Notes under the pieces: generated by a model
The model's database searches: none
Told to the model about the DNA's origin: nothing
What the model saw: the letters and a program-made list of their open reading frames with translations, nothing else
Translations under genes and position numbers: made by a program
From: Chloroflexota bacterium
GTDB lineage: Bacteria > Chloroflexota > UBA6077 > JACQUR01
Direction of reading: 5' to 3'
NCBI GenBank assembly: GCA_016210245.1
Contig: JACQUR010000178.1
Span: forward strand, 1 to 11,290
Length of the DNA: 11,290 nt
In this document: one piece after another, positions 1 through 6,581 of the stretch
Layout: the number at the start of each line of letters is the position of its first letter
How positions within the stretch are numbered: the stretch's first letter is position 1

Positions 1-118
1 ACCGCCCGATCACCCGCTCCCGCGCCGCCTCCGCGCCCTCCGTCCGCCTGGCCATCTCGTCCGCCTCCTTGCTCCAGGAGGCATACCCCCTCCTCACCCA
101 ACGGTCCAGCGCCAGACG
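1..118 (-). CDS. possible 5' part of an unrecognised coding region running off the left edge
   Basis: Read on the minus strand, this stretch is open from a TAG at 119-121 to the window edge. It gives a charged, helical sequence beginning RLALDRWVRRGYASWSKEAD and continuing with several Arg/Glu/Ala residues. A GTG at 95-97 could be a start. I do not recognise a family, and about 39 codons are too few to judge coding potential. It may be the start of a real gene or another remnant, since the next 600 bases are decayed. Confidence 0.22.
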
Positions 119-192
119 CTATGCTGTGACAAGGTTGTGACCCACTCGCACTCCAGTCCATCGGGCCGCGGCTTCTATCAAAACATCAGTTC

Positions 193-315
193 TTGAATAG
201 CGGGGTGGCTACCTCCTCCCGCGACGTGCTAATCCGGTTGGGGACGGTCTTGGACCTGGAGCCTGAGGAATTGGATGTGCTACTGGTGTCCGCCAACTAC
301 ACTCCGATAACGTCT
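193..315 (+). pseudogene. fragment of an XRE-family helix-turn-helix regulator
   Basis: The plus frame reads TSSRDVLIRLGTVLDLEPEE and then LDVLLVSANYTPI. This matches the last helices of the HTH domain in the XRE group whose members read approximately PSRDVLLRLAEALDL...RDALLLAAGYAP, a part that normally follows the recognition helix. The recognition helix itself, the rest of the DNA-binding domain and the long C-terminal ligand-binding domain are all absent. After about 318 the frame becomes low-complexity Arg/Ser/Pro sequence with no family resemblance. A TTG at 193 is the only nearby start and has no ribosome binding site. I infer a dead remnant. The similarity is seen by eye and covers only about 38 residues. 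Confidence 0.5.
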
Positions 316-364
316 CGCGCCTCCAGGCACGCTTCTTCGGGCGCCCGCGCCCCTCTCCCTCGGT

Positions 365-541
365 CCAGCCCGATTGCCCCATCCAGCGGCCGAAAGCCTT
401 GACTGAGCGCAGGCGGTTGGCGAGGGTGTTCTCGGCGTAGCGCTGCTCCTTCAGATGCGCCCGATAGAGGTTGATGGCGTGCTCGGTGAAGTCGCCCACC
501 GTGGTCAGGCCCGTCCCCTCCAGGAAGCGCCAGCGCTGCAT
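365..541 (-). pseudogene. fragment of a tyrosine recombinase (phage-type integrase), core-binding domain only
   Basis: The minus strand encodes a segment of about 59 residues including DFTEHAINLYRAHLKEQRYA and then ENTLANRLRSVKAFGRWM. This has the pattern of the N-terminal SAM-like core-binding domain of tyrosine recombinases: a helix, then a 'sxNTlxnRlrslraFxrWl' helix. Nothing resembling the catalytic domain (Arg...His-x-x-Arg...Tyr) follows; beyond 365 the frame turns into basic low-complexity sequence antisense to the XRE fragment. The fragment lies about 110 bases from the 3' end of the tRNA-Gly gene, a classical integration site for such enzymes. It may mark the scar of an element once inserted there. 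The family call is fairly secure; its role in this island is inference. Confidence 0.62.
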
Positions 542-614
542 GAGCGACTCATTGCCCGGCGGACAAAGGGGAATTCCGAAAAAACAGGGACACGCGGGAC
601 TGATTTTCCCAACG

Positions 615-645
615 AAAAACCCCGATTTCTGGCGTGAAATCGGGG
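615..645 (-). terminator. Rho-independent terminator of tRNA-Gly
   Basis: On the minus strand a perfect 9-bp stem, CCCCGATTT (645-637) paired with AAATCGGGG (628-620), encloses an 8-base loop and is followed directly by TTTTT (619-615). It begins 5 bases past the discriminator base of the tRNA. This is a textbook intrinsic terminator and ends the single-gene tRNA transcript. Confidence 0.93.
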
Positions 646-650
646 CTGGG

Positions 651-722
651 AGCGGAAGACGGGATTCGAACCCGCGGCCCTCTGCTTGGGAAGCAGATGC
701 GCTACCACTGCGCCACTTCCGC
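651..722 (-). tRNA. tRNA-Gly (anticodon CCC)
   Basis: The 72-nt gene folds into a full cloverleaf: acceptor GCGGAAG/CTTCCGC with U discriminator, D stem GCGC/GCGC with a 7-base loop, anticodon stem TCTGC/GCAGA with loop TTCCCAA, a 5-base variable loop, and T arm GCGGG-TTCGAAT-CCCGT. Loop bases 34-36 read CCC, so the tRNA decodes GGG glycine codons. U73 is usual for bacterial tRNA-Gly. The CCA end is not encoded (the 3' sequence is T-CCC-AGC), so it must be added by nucleotidyltransferase. The gene has its own promoter upstream and a strong terminator downstream. An integrase remnant lies just past its 3' end. Confidence 0.97.
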
Positions 723-732
723 CTACGCCCAT

Positions 733-761
733 AGTATACCCACCTGCTCCGCGCGGCGCAA
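733..761 (-). promoter_or_regulatory. sigma-70-type promoter for tRNA-Gly
   Basis: On the minus strand TTGCGC (761-756) is followed by a 17-base spacer and TATACT (738-733), five of six matches to the -10 consensus and three of six to the -35. The predicted start of transcription is near 726, only a few bases before the mature tRNA 5' end at 722. The spacing and position make it convincing for a stable-RNA promoter. Confidence 0.72.
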
Positions 762-860
762 GCACTTGAATTCGGTTGTGCCTGCCCTTGCCTCGCCACT
801 ACGCCAGGAGTACCCTACGGCTGGCAGGCAGCGGAATGGCTCGCGATCAAGGGATACAAT

Positions 861-1570
861 GTGGTAACCCACCCGCCAGTGTCCAGCGCCGGACCAACCG
901 AGGAGCAGCTCAACCACTGGCTCGGCGGTGTGACGCTGGGGGCGAACCTGGCCGGCGCCCTTCTCATCTTTGCCTACTTCACCGTGCTCGACCCGCTGCC
1001 GGCCGATACCACGCCCTGGCGCGGTGTCTCTGGCGTTGGCGCTGGCATCTTCGCTGGCGTCCTGCTGCTGACGTTCGGCCTGGGGATCGCGTACGCCAAC
1101 CGTCGGTTCGGGCCACTGCTGGCATCCTACCGCGGGCGGATCGCCACGGGCAGAACCGACTCCATCCCGGCGGCCCTCCAGCGTCGGGCGCTCAACTACG
1201 TGCCCGAGGTTGCGCTGCTCAGCCTCGCCATGTGCTGCGCATGGGGATCGGCATCCACACTGGCCCCGCCGTTGTAGGGAACATTGGCGCGGAGGGGAAG
1301 AAGCTCGAGTACACGGCCATCGGCGACACGGTGAACGTAGCCGCCCGCCTGGAGAGCCTGACCAAGGAACTGGGCAACGACATCTGTATCAGCGCAGACA
1401 CCTACCAGCGGGTGGCTGGCTGGGTCGTGGTGGGGCCGCCGGTGACCACCCCGGTCAAGGGGCGCGCTGCGCCCGTCACAGTCTACCGTCTCCTCGGGCT
1501 GAAGCCGGGCATGCAGCTAGACGCATGCGTTATCAACCGGGCGGGTCTGGAAACGGAAGCTGCCAGATAG
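861..1570 (+). pseudogene. class III adenylate/guanylate cyclase with internal deletion and frameshift
   Basis: The 5' part (GTG at 861, open to 1277) encodes a membrane anchor: hydrophobic segments at about residues 24-43 (VTLGANLAGALLIFAYFTVL) and 57-78, then the start of a third one, VALLSLAM. Near 1228-1238 homology switches frame to the second half of a class III cyclase domain: GIGIHTGPAVVGNIG, then YTAIGDTVNVAARLESLTKE, ending TVYRLLGLKPG before TAG at 1568-1570. The Asn and Arg of the NVAAR segment, which bind the transition state in this family, are present. The rest of the membrane domain, any HAMP linker and the first half of the catalytic domain, with its metal-binding aspartates, are missing. 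The product would be inactive even if the frame were repaired. In the living form it would make cAMP or cGMP from ATP or GTP at the membrane. An assembly error could mimic the deletion, but the surrounding decay argues for real loss. Confidence 0.85.
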
Positions 1571-1741
1571 CGCATTGTCCAACCGCACGCCTTCGACGAA
1601 GCCGCCAGGATTACTGATCTCGATTCGATCATCAAGCTACTGCACGTGGATCGCACCGAGCTGCGTGCCATCGCGGTGGATCAGAGCGTTGTGGACCGCT
1701 TCACGAAACGCCCGAGGCTCGAAGTCCGGCACGGCTACTCG
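1571..1741 (-). pseudogene. fragment of an ATP-binding RecG-C-like / divergent-AAA transcriptional regulator
   Basis: The minus strand reads RVAVPDFEPRAFREAVHNAL, IHRDGTQLGAIHVQ, an in-frame TAG at 1639-1637, then LDDRIEISNPGGFVEGVRLD. This is the GHKL-type ATPase part (HATPase_c_4) of regulators related to the RecG C-terminus and AlbA-2 proteins: an N-box with Glu/Asn/His-Arg-Asp followed by the Asp...Pro-Gly-Gly box. The TAG stands where I would expect a tryptophan (TGG), so it looks like a nonsense mutation. The AlbA-2 domain upstream and the winged-helix region downstream are both missing. The 5' edge joins directly to the end of treZ in another frame; the other edge abuts the cyclase pseudogene. 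Confidence 0.68.
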
Positions 1742-3623
1742 TAGCGGTCGCCAGCAGCACCGCCGAGCGCGCGGGAACGGCGACCCGCCCGCCCTGTGCG
1801 GCGGCCAGCGCGCCGCGGCCGCCGAAGCGCAGTTCGTTGGTGTCGAGCAGAGGCCGCCAGCCGCTCGGGACGCCCCCGCCCAGGAAGTCCGAGACTCGGA
1901 CCTCGGCCGCCGCGCCGAAGTTGGCCAGCAGCAGGCGGTGCTCGTCTCCGTGCCAGCCGTGCAGGGCGAGCAGGTCGGCTGAGAGGGCCTGGGCCCGCGC
2001 CGCGTGGCGGTCCTGCCGGGCCAGCACCGGGTCGTCGCGCCGAAGGCGCAGCAGCTCCTGGTAGAGTCGCTGCACCTCCACGCCCGGGCTGCGAGCCAGC
2101 TCATCGAGCTTCAGCCTGGAACCGAGGAACGTGGATTCGGCCTGGGGATCGGGGATGCGCGCGGCCGAAGCGGGGTCGGCAAAGGCCGCGTAGGCGGCGA
2201 ACTCCTGGCGCCTCCCCGCTGCGATCAGGCGGCCAAGCTCCGGGCCGTGGTCGGTGAAGTACTGGAAGGGCGACGAGGCGGCAAACTCCTGGCCCATGAA
2301 CAGCAGGGGAGTGTAGGGGACGAGCAGCAGCAACGCCGAGGCGACGCGGTAGCGGTCCAGGTCCAGGGCGTGGTGCAGCCGATCGCCAAGCGCGCGGTTG
2401 CCGACCTGGTCGTGGTTCTCGAGACAGTACAGGAACTGCCAGGGCGGCTGCTGGCGCGCCGGCGTGCCCCTGGCCGCCCCCCAGAAGCGCGACCACTCGC
2501 CCTCGTACAGGAACCCCTGGTTGATGATCCGCGCCACCTCGGCCAGGGTGCCCTGGTAGTCCTGGTAGTAGCCCTCGTGGTCGCCCGTGAGATAGCGGCG
2601 CAGCGCGTGGTGGAAGTCGTCGGCGTACGCGGCGTCGAAGCCGTAGCCACCCGAGCTGGTGGGCAGGCAGTAGTACACCTCGTTCTCACTCGTCTCCGCG
2701 ACCAGGACCGCTGGCCGCTCGGGCGCCAGGCATGCGCGCACGGCCTGGGTGAGCTCCTGGAGCACGTGGGGCTGGGAGCTGTCGTGGATCTTGAACGCGG
2801 CGTCCAGGCGCAGCCCATCCAGGTGGTACTCCTGCACCCAGTAGCGGGCGTTGTCGATCACGTACTTGCGCACCCAGTGGCTGTTCGGGCCATCGTAGTT
2901 GACCGCGTCGCCCCAGGGGGTCTGGTAGCGGCTGGTGAAGTAGTCCGGCGAGAACTGGCGCAGGTAGTTCCCTTCCGGGCCCAGGTGGTTGTAGACGACG
3001 TCCAGGATGACCCCCAGCCCCCGCTGGTGAGCGGCGTCCACCAGGCGCTTGAGGCCGGCCGCGCCGCCATAGGTGGCGGTCGGCGCGTAGGGGTAGACGC
3101 CGTCATAGCCCCAGTTGCGGCGACCCGGGAACTCGGCCACGGGCATCACCTGCAGGGCGCCGATACCCAGGGCTCGCAGGCGGTCCAGTTGGCCGATCAG
3201 GCTGTCGAAGGTTCCCTCGGGTGTGGCTGCCCCCACGTGGCACTCGTAGAGCACCAGCCCCCGGGCGTCGAGGCCAGGCCAGCTCCGGTCGTGCCAGGAG
3301 TAGGCCTCGGGGTCCAGCACCTCCGATGGCCCGTGGACGCCCTCGGGCTGGCTCCTGGAGCAGGGGTCGGGGAAGGACGTCTGCTCGTTCAGGCGGTACT
3401 TATAGCGCGTGCCCGGCCCGCAGCCCGGCACGGTCGCCTCCCAGGCGCCATCGCCGCCCAGTTCCATCGGGACGTAGCGCTTCGCCGCTCCGTGCAGCTC
3501 GGCCTCCACCCGACTGGCCGCAGTGGCCCACACGCGGAACCGAACCCCTCCGGCCACGGGCCGGGCGCCCATGTCGAGGTGCCAGGGAGCGCCCCTCACG
3601 CTCGAATCCTGCTCAGGCCTCAC
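1701..3623 (-). CDS. treZ: maltooligosyl-trehalose trehalohydrolase (TreZ, GH13)
   Basis: A 640-residue cytoplasmic enzyme that releases trehalose from maltooligosyl-trehalose, the second step of the TreY/TreZ route from alpha-glucan. An N-terminal beta-sandwich (about 12-100, FRVWATAASRVE) precedes the GH13 barrel. Conserved pieces include VMPVAEFPGRRNWGYDGVYP (159-178), VILDVVYNHLGPEGNY (205-220) and TPWGDAVNYDGP (235-246). The catalytic triad is visible: nucleophile D274 in GLRLDA, acid/base E310 in VAETSE, stabiliser D405 in LENHDQVGNRALGDRL, the last motif being typical of TreZ. A C-terminal beta domain follows to about 627. The 13 last residues (TSSRAGLRASGVS) are read from the adjacent ATPase pseudogene in a different frame, so the native stop has been lost. 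The start is GTG at 3623 without a strong ribosome binding site; GTG at codon 9 or ATG at codon 18 are alternatives. TreY and TreS are not in the window. Loss of only the extreme C-terminus may leave activity intact. Confidence 0.94.
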   Translation of the reverse strand: MRPEQDSSVRGAPWHLDMGARPVAGGVRFRVWATAASRVEAELHGAAKRYVPMELGGDGAWEATVPGCGPGTRYKYRLNEQTSFPDPCSRSQPEGVHGPSEVLDPEAYSWHDRSWPGLDARGLVLYECHVGAATPEGTFDSLIGQLDRLRALGIGALQVMPVAEFPGRRNWGYDGVYPYAPTATYGGAAGLKRLVDAAHQRGLGVILDVVYNHLGPEGNYLRQFSPDYFTSRYQTPWGDAVNYDGPNSHWVRKYVIDNARYWVQEYHLDGLRLDAAFKIHDSSQPHVLQELTQAVRACLAPERPAVLVAETSENEVYYCLPTSSGGYGFDAAYADDFHHALRRYLTGDHEGYYQDYQGTLAEVARIINQGFLYEGEWSRFWGAARGTPARQQPPWQFLYCLENHDQVGNRALGDRLHHALDLDRYRVASALLLLVPYTPLLFMGQEFAASSPFQYFTDHGPELGRLIAAGRRQEFAAYAAFADPASAARIPDPQAESTFLGSRLKLDELARSPGVEVQRLYQELLRLRRDDPVLARQDRHAARAQALSADLLALHGWHGDEHRLLLANFGAAAEVRVSDFLGGGVPSGWRPLLDTNELRFGGRGALAAAQGGRVAVPARSAVLLATATSSRAGLRASGVS

Positions 3624-3645
3624 GGTCCACTCGCCACACTACTCT

Positions 3646-3721
3646 GCGGAGTGCAGATTTGAGATTGCAGAGTGCAGATTGAGTTCAATCTGCACTCTGC
3701 AATCTCAAATCTGCACTCCGC
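3646..3721. repeat. palindromic element copy A (37-bp perfect arms)
   Basis: Arms at 3646-3682 and 3685-3721 are exact reverse complements over 37 bases, separated by only GT. It fills most of the 109-base gap between the GlgE-like gene and treZ. It shares a 29-base identical stretch (3686-3714) with copy C (10287-10315), and the core TTTGAGATTGCAGAGTGCAGA lies at 3658-3678. There is no T-run, so it is not a typical intrinsic terminator, although as RNA it would fold into a very stable hairpin between the two cistrons. Confidence 0.95.
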
Positions 3722-3732
3722 CTGCCGTGCCG

Positions 3733-5031
3733 CTACGTTCCCCCCGCCAGCACCAGCACCAGCTCGGCCGGGTCGAGGGTCAGGGTTTGCGGCACGGCCT
3801 CTCCGTGCGAGGGAGCCTGATCGCGGCACACCCGCACCAGGCGCGCCCCGCCCAGTTCGCCGCACACCCCCGGCAGGTCCAGCGTCCTGGGCTCGCCCGC
3901 ATGCTTGTTGAGCACGATCCAGCCTACCTGGCCGGGCGCCTGCTCGGAGCGTCGTTCCAGCACCAGCACCTCCCAGGAGAGTGGGGTCAGAGCTTGGAGC
4001 TTGCCCTCGCCCTGCAAGAGCGGCGTCTCCCGTTTGAGCTGGTTGACGCGCGCGATGAAGGCGCGCAGATCGAAACTCGGCTGCTCCCAGTCTTCGGGGC
4101 GCGTGGCCACCACGTCCAGCTTCTTGCGGAAGCCGAACTCGTAGCCGATGGGCAGCATCAGCCCGGCCGAGAAGACGGCGGCGAAGGCGTAGCGCTGGCG
4201 CTGGACCGCGGCACTGCCCCCGCTGGCCGCGGCCAGGCGCTCGGTGTCGTGCGATTCAGGGAACGAGATGGAAGGGATGGCCTCGAACTCCCGGTGCTGC
4301 TCGAGGCACCACTCGGCGTGGAAGTCCCACCACCTGGAGCTGTTGAAGAAGAAGTGCAGGCCCGAGTCCCGCAGCGCGCGGGTCTGCTCCAGCGTACAGC
4401 CCAGGGTCTCGGCGAAGAACCGCGCCGTCGGCTTCACCTGCCGGGCCCGCTCCACCAGGGAGCGCCACAGCGCGGCCGGGACCTTGTACGCGGCGTCGCA
4501 GCGGAAGCCCTCGAAGCCCAGCTCCAGGAGCCGCTCGACCAGGCGAGCCCAGTGCGCCCACAGGGTGGCGCGATCGGGCGAGGCGGCGTTGTCGATCTCG
4601 GCCAGGTCGCCCCAGACCGTGATCTTCCGGGCGTCAGCCGGGTCGATGGCGAAGGGGCTCTGCACGTTCCCGTGCGGGTCGCGTAGGTACCAGGTGGGGT
4701 GCTCCTGCACCAGCTCGGAGTCCCGGGCGGTGTGGTTGATGACCAGGTCGACCATCGGGTGGAGGCCGAGCTCGGCCATCGCCCCCAGCGTGGGTACAAT
4801 CGCCTCCAGGCGATCGTCGGCGCTGCCTGCGGGCAGGAAGGCCGGATTCAGACGGAAGTAGTCTTTGATGGCGTACAGGCTGCCCGAGAACCCGGGATAC
4901 TGGATGGGGTTGAGGTACAGCCAGTTGAAGCCCAGGGCCGCGGCCCGCTCGGCGTGCGCGGGCCAGCGGTCCATGCGCCCCGCCAGGCGCGGGAAGAGGT
5001 TGTAGATGAGGGGGGTATCCAGATAGCTCAC
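3733..5031 (-). CDS. compact GlgE-like GH13 glycosyltransferase (alpha-1,4-glucan:maltose-1-phosphate maltosyltransferase type)
   Basis: The 432-residue protein is almost only a GH13 barrel of the GlgE kind. It opens with PLIYNLFPRLAGRMDRW (7-23), then NPIQYPGFSGSLYAIKDYFR (41-60), MVDLVINHTARDSELV (93-108), nucleophile D179 in GFRCDAAYKVP, acid/base E208 in FAETLGC, FNSSRWWDF (229-237), stabiliser D262 in SISFPESHDTERL, and GYEFGFRKKLDV (296-307). GlgE extends glycogen-like alpha-1,4-glucan with maltose from maltose-1-phosphate. Classical GlgE is about 660-700 residues with N-terminal helical and beta domains that form the dimer; these are absent here, so substrate use may differ. The start is GTG at 5031, the first start after an in-frame TGA; AAGGAG lies rather far upstream and AGGA abuts the start. 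It begins 18 bases after the alanine-rich gene, indicating one operon, and treZ follows. Family assignment is firm; the exact donor substrate is inferred. Confidence 0.88.
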   Translation of the reverse strand: MSYLDTPLIYNLFPRLAGRMDRWPAHAERAAALGFNWLYLNPIQYPGFSGSLYAIKDYFRLNPAFLPAGSADDRLEAIVPTLGAMAELGLHPMVDLVINHTARDSELVQEHPTWYLRDPHGNVQSPFAIDPADARKITVWGDLAEIDNAASPDRATLWAHWARLVERLLELGFEGFRCDAAYKVPAALWRSLVERARQVKPTARFFAETLGCTLEQTRALRDSGLHFFFNSSRWWDFHAEWCLEQHREFEAIPSISFPESHDTERLAAASGGSAAVQRQRYAFAAVFSAGLMLPIGYEFGFRKKLDVVATRPEDWEQPSFDLRAFIARVNQLKRETPLLQGEGKLQALTPLSWEVLVLERRSEQAPGQVGWIVLNKHAGEPRTLDLPGVCGELGGARLVRVCRDQAPSHGEAVPQTLTLDPAELVLVLAGGT

Positions 5032-5049
5032 TCCTGCTCAGGCACTCCT

Positions 5050-5685
5050 TCACTCAGGCTGGTGGTGGCCGGGATGCTCGCGGTGGACCGGCTCTGGCTC
5101 GTGGCGGGTCGGCTCCCTGAGGACCACCGCCACCCCAGCGATAGGACCGGCCACCGCGACTCGGACCTGCTGCGCCTCGCCAGCACCGAGCGTGCCAGCC
5201 GCCTCGATCGCGCCCGTGGCTGCCGCCGAGGCCGTGTCCTCGGGAGCGAGGTCCACTTCCCGGGCCGCGTCCACCGCGCCGCCCACCACCTCGCGCGCGA
5301 TCGCGGACAGGTCGCTGCCCGCCGCGGCCGCCACGTGGACCACTTCCCTGGCCAGCCCCTGGGCCAGCTCCGTTATGTCAAGTGCCAGCTCTGCCGCGCT
5401 GTCCAAGCCGGCTCGGACCACGGCGCGGGCGACGGGTTCCAGGTGCTCTCCCCCGTCACGCACCGCCTCCAGCGCGCCCCGGACCCCGGCGCAGACGGCC
5501 TCCTCGGCCTCGTCGCCGCCGAGCTCCAGCGCCGCCGCGATCGCGGCGCGCGCGATGCCCGGAGCAGCCTCCGCCACTGCCATGCCCCGCTCCCTGGCTT
5601 CGTCCAGGGCCAGCCGAGCGGCGCCCGCCGCTACCACGGTGAGCTGGTTGCTGCCCGTCTCCTCGGGCTGGCGCGCTGTCGACAT
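5050..5685 (-). CDS. alanine-rich helical repeat protein of unknown function
   Basis: A 211-residue protein made largely of Ala, Glu and Val with degenerate helical repeats of about 30-35 residues. Comparable segments are AGVRGALEAVRDGGE (66-80), AIAREVVGGAVDAAREVD (129-146) and ASAAATGAIEAAGTLG (152-167). It ends in a hydrophilic tail (191-211) rich in His, Pro and Glu. There is no signal peptide or membrane segment. I recall similar unnamed proteins in other bacteria but cannot assign a function; an amphipathic, possibly stress-related protein is one guess. ATG at 5685 is chosen because GAGGAG (5700-5695) lies 9 bases upstream; the frame stays open to 5811 through palindrome B, but that extension reads like repeat DNA. 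Its stop (5052-5050) is 18 bases before the GlgE-like start, so the two are probably co-transcribed. Confidence 0.82.
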   Translation of the reverse strand: MSTARQPEETGSNQLTVVAAGAARLALDEARERGMAVAEAAPGIARAAIAAALELGGDEAEEAVCAGVRGALEAVRDGGEHLEPVARAVVRAGLDSAAELALDITELAQGLAREVVHVAAAAGSDLSAIAREVVGGAVDAAREVDLAPEDTASAAATGAIEAAGTLGAGEAQQVRVAVAGPIAGVAVVLREPTRHEPEPVHREHPGHHQPE

Positions 5686-5735
5686 CGCCCTCCACTCCTC
5701 TCCGCTCGGCCGCTCCCCGGTGGCACGGGCGAGCC

Positions 5736-5782
5736 TTTGAGCATGCAGCGTGCAGAGTGAATCTGCACGCTGCATGCTCAAA
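5736..5782. repeat. palindromic element copy B (21-bp perfect arms, covarying)
   Basis: Arms 5736-5756 and 5762-5782 are exact reverse complements, with a GTGAA spacer. Compared with the same 21-base core in copies A and C, the left arm differs at 5742, 5743 and 5749. The right arm carries the complementary changes at 5776, 5775 and 5769, so pairing is fully kept. It lies about 50 bases upstream of the alanine-rich gene start, in the leader region of the cluster. Confidence 0.9.
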
Positions 5783-5908
5783 TCTACACTCTCCGTGCCT
5801 CCGCAGTGCATGGTCCTCTCCGGGAGACGCGCTCACCGTGCCCCTCTGGGTCGCGCCCTGGTCTCAGTGTGGGGCCATGCGCGGGTTGAGAGACCCATCG
5901 GAATGGGA

Positions 5909-6066
5909 GGCACGCACCTGTTGGACCAGGGCGATACCCCCCACGTCGGGCAGCGCGAGCTCCAGGATCAGCACGTTGGGCCGAGCCTCCTCCACCGGGC
6001 GGAGGGCCCCTTCTAAGAGGACTCCGTGACTCCGTGGTACACGTCTCCTCACCCAGGACCAGTGTG
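5909..6066 (-). pseudogene. fragment of a response-regulator receiver domain
   Basis: One minus frame starts with STLVLGEET (about 6068-6042), like the first strand and acidic pocket of a receiver domain. Another frame continues EGALRPVEEARPNVLILELA and LPDVGGIALVQQVRAS (about 6010-5906), matching helix alpha2, strand beta3 and helix alpha3. The residue at the phosphorylation position appears to be Glu (LILELALPD) rather than Asp. Strands beta4 and beta5 and any output domain are missing, and the frame closes at 5864. I infer a frameshifted, truncated relic; the match is by eye and modest. Confidence 0.5.
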
Positions 6067-6068
6067 CT

Positions 6069-6581
6069 GCCGCCCCGTATTCTAGCCGCTCCGGACGACG
6101 GGGTGCGAGGGTGCTGCCCCCTGTTGCGGCCTGGGGACTTTGCCTCAGGCGACACAGCCCGCCCGCGGTTTGAGTCCTTTCCGCTGTCGGTTTTCGGGGA
6201 TCGGCGCGGGACAGCCCCAACGGCACGAGCGGGCTGATGGGCGGCGCGGAGGAAGGCGGCTGGATGTAGCGCCCGAAGAGCCCCTCGAACCCGTCCGAGG
6301 GAATCGCTACGCCAGGGGCGCCCGCCATCGCCCGCAGCCAGGCGGCTGGTACGGGTCCAGCCCGTTCAGCAGCGCAACCGCCGTACCGTTCTGGACAGGC
6401 TACCCTCCGATTGCCCTTCCGACGTACACCGCGGCAGCCCTTGGCTGTCTTCCTACCCTCTCACCGGCTGTCACGGACGGTAGTGTCGCATCCGTCCAGC
6501 ACACACCGCTTCTACGTCACGCAAGGCAAGCGCGGTCCGTGTCACGGGGAGTGAGGCGGCGGCCCAGGAATCCGCTCTTCC
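6069..6581. other. gap with no recognisable gene
   Basis: I read this stretch on both strands and found no segment resembling a known family, no start with a convincing ribosome binding site, no tRNA and no clear hairpin. Open frames here (for example on the plus strand from 6140, and on the minus strand from 6328) are arginine- and proline-rich, as expected from non-coding GC-rich DNA. It is probably further decayed sequence. Confidence 0.5.

Noticed and set aside
2004..3662. Long open frame on the plus strand opposite treZ (552 codons)
   Set aside because: It mirrors the codon structure of treZ, is rich in Val/Gln/Arg/Gly, matches no family I know, and the minus strand has every TreZ motif. 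It is an antisense shadow typical of GC-rich genes.
3646..3721. Palindrome A as an intrinsic terminator between the GlgE-like gene and treZ
   Set aside because: The stem is strong but no T-run follows on either strand, and the same element occurs inside a coding region (copy C), so termination is not its evident purpose.
3523..4686. Long plus-strand open frame opposite the GlgE-like gene
   Set aside because: It reads through palindrome A and is antisense to a clearly conserved enzyme. Its composition is that of a shadow frame.
5686..5811. N-terminal extension of the alanine-rich protein up to 5811
   Set aside because: The extra 42 codons are read mostly from palindrome B, and a good ribosome binding site (5700-5695) supports the ATG at 5685.
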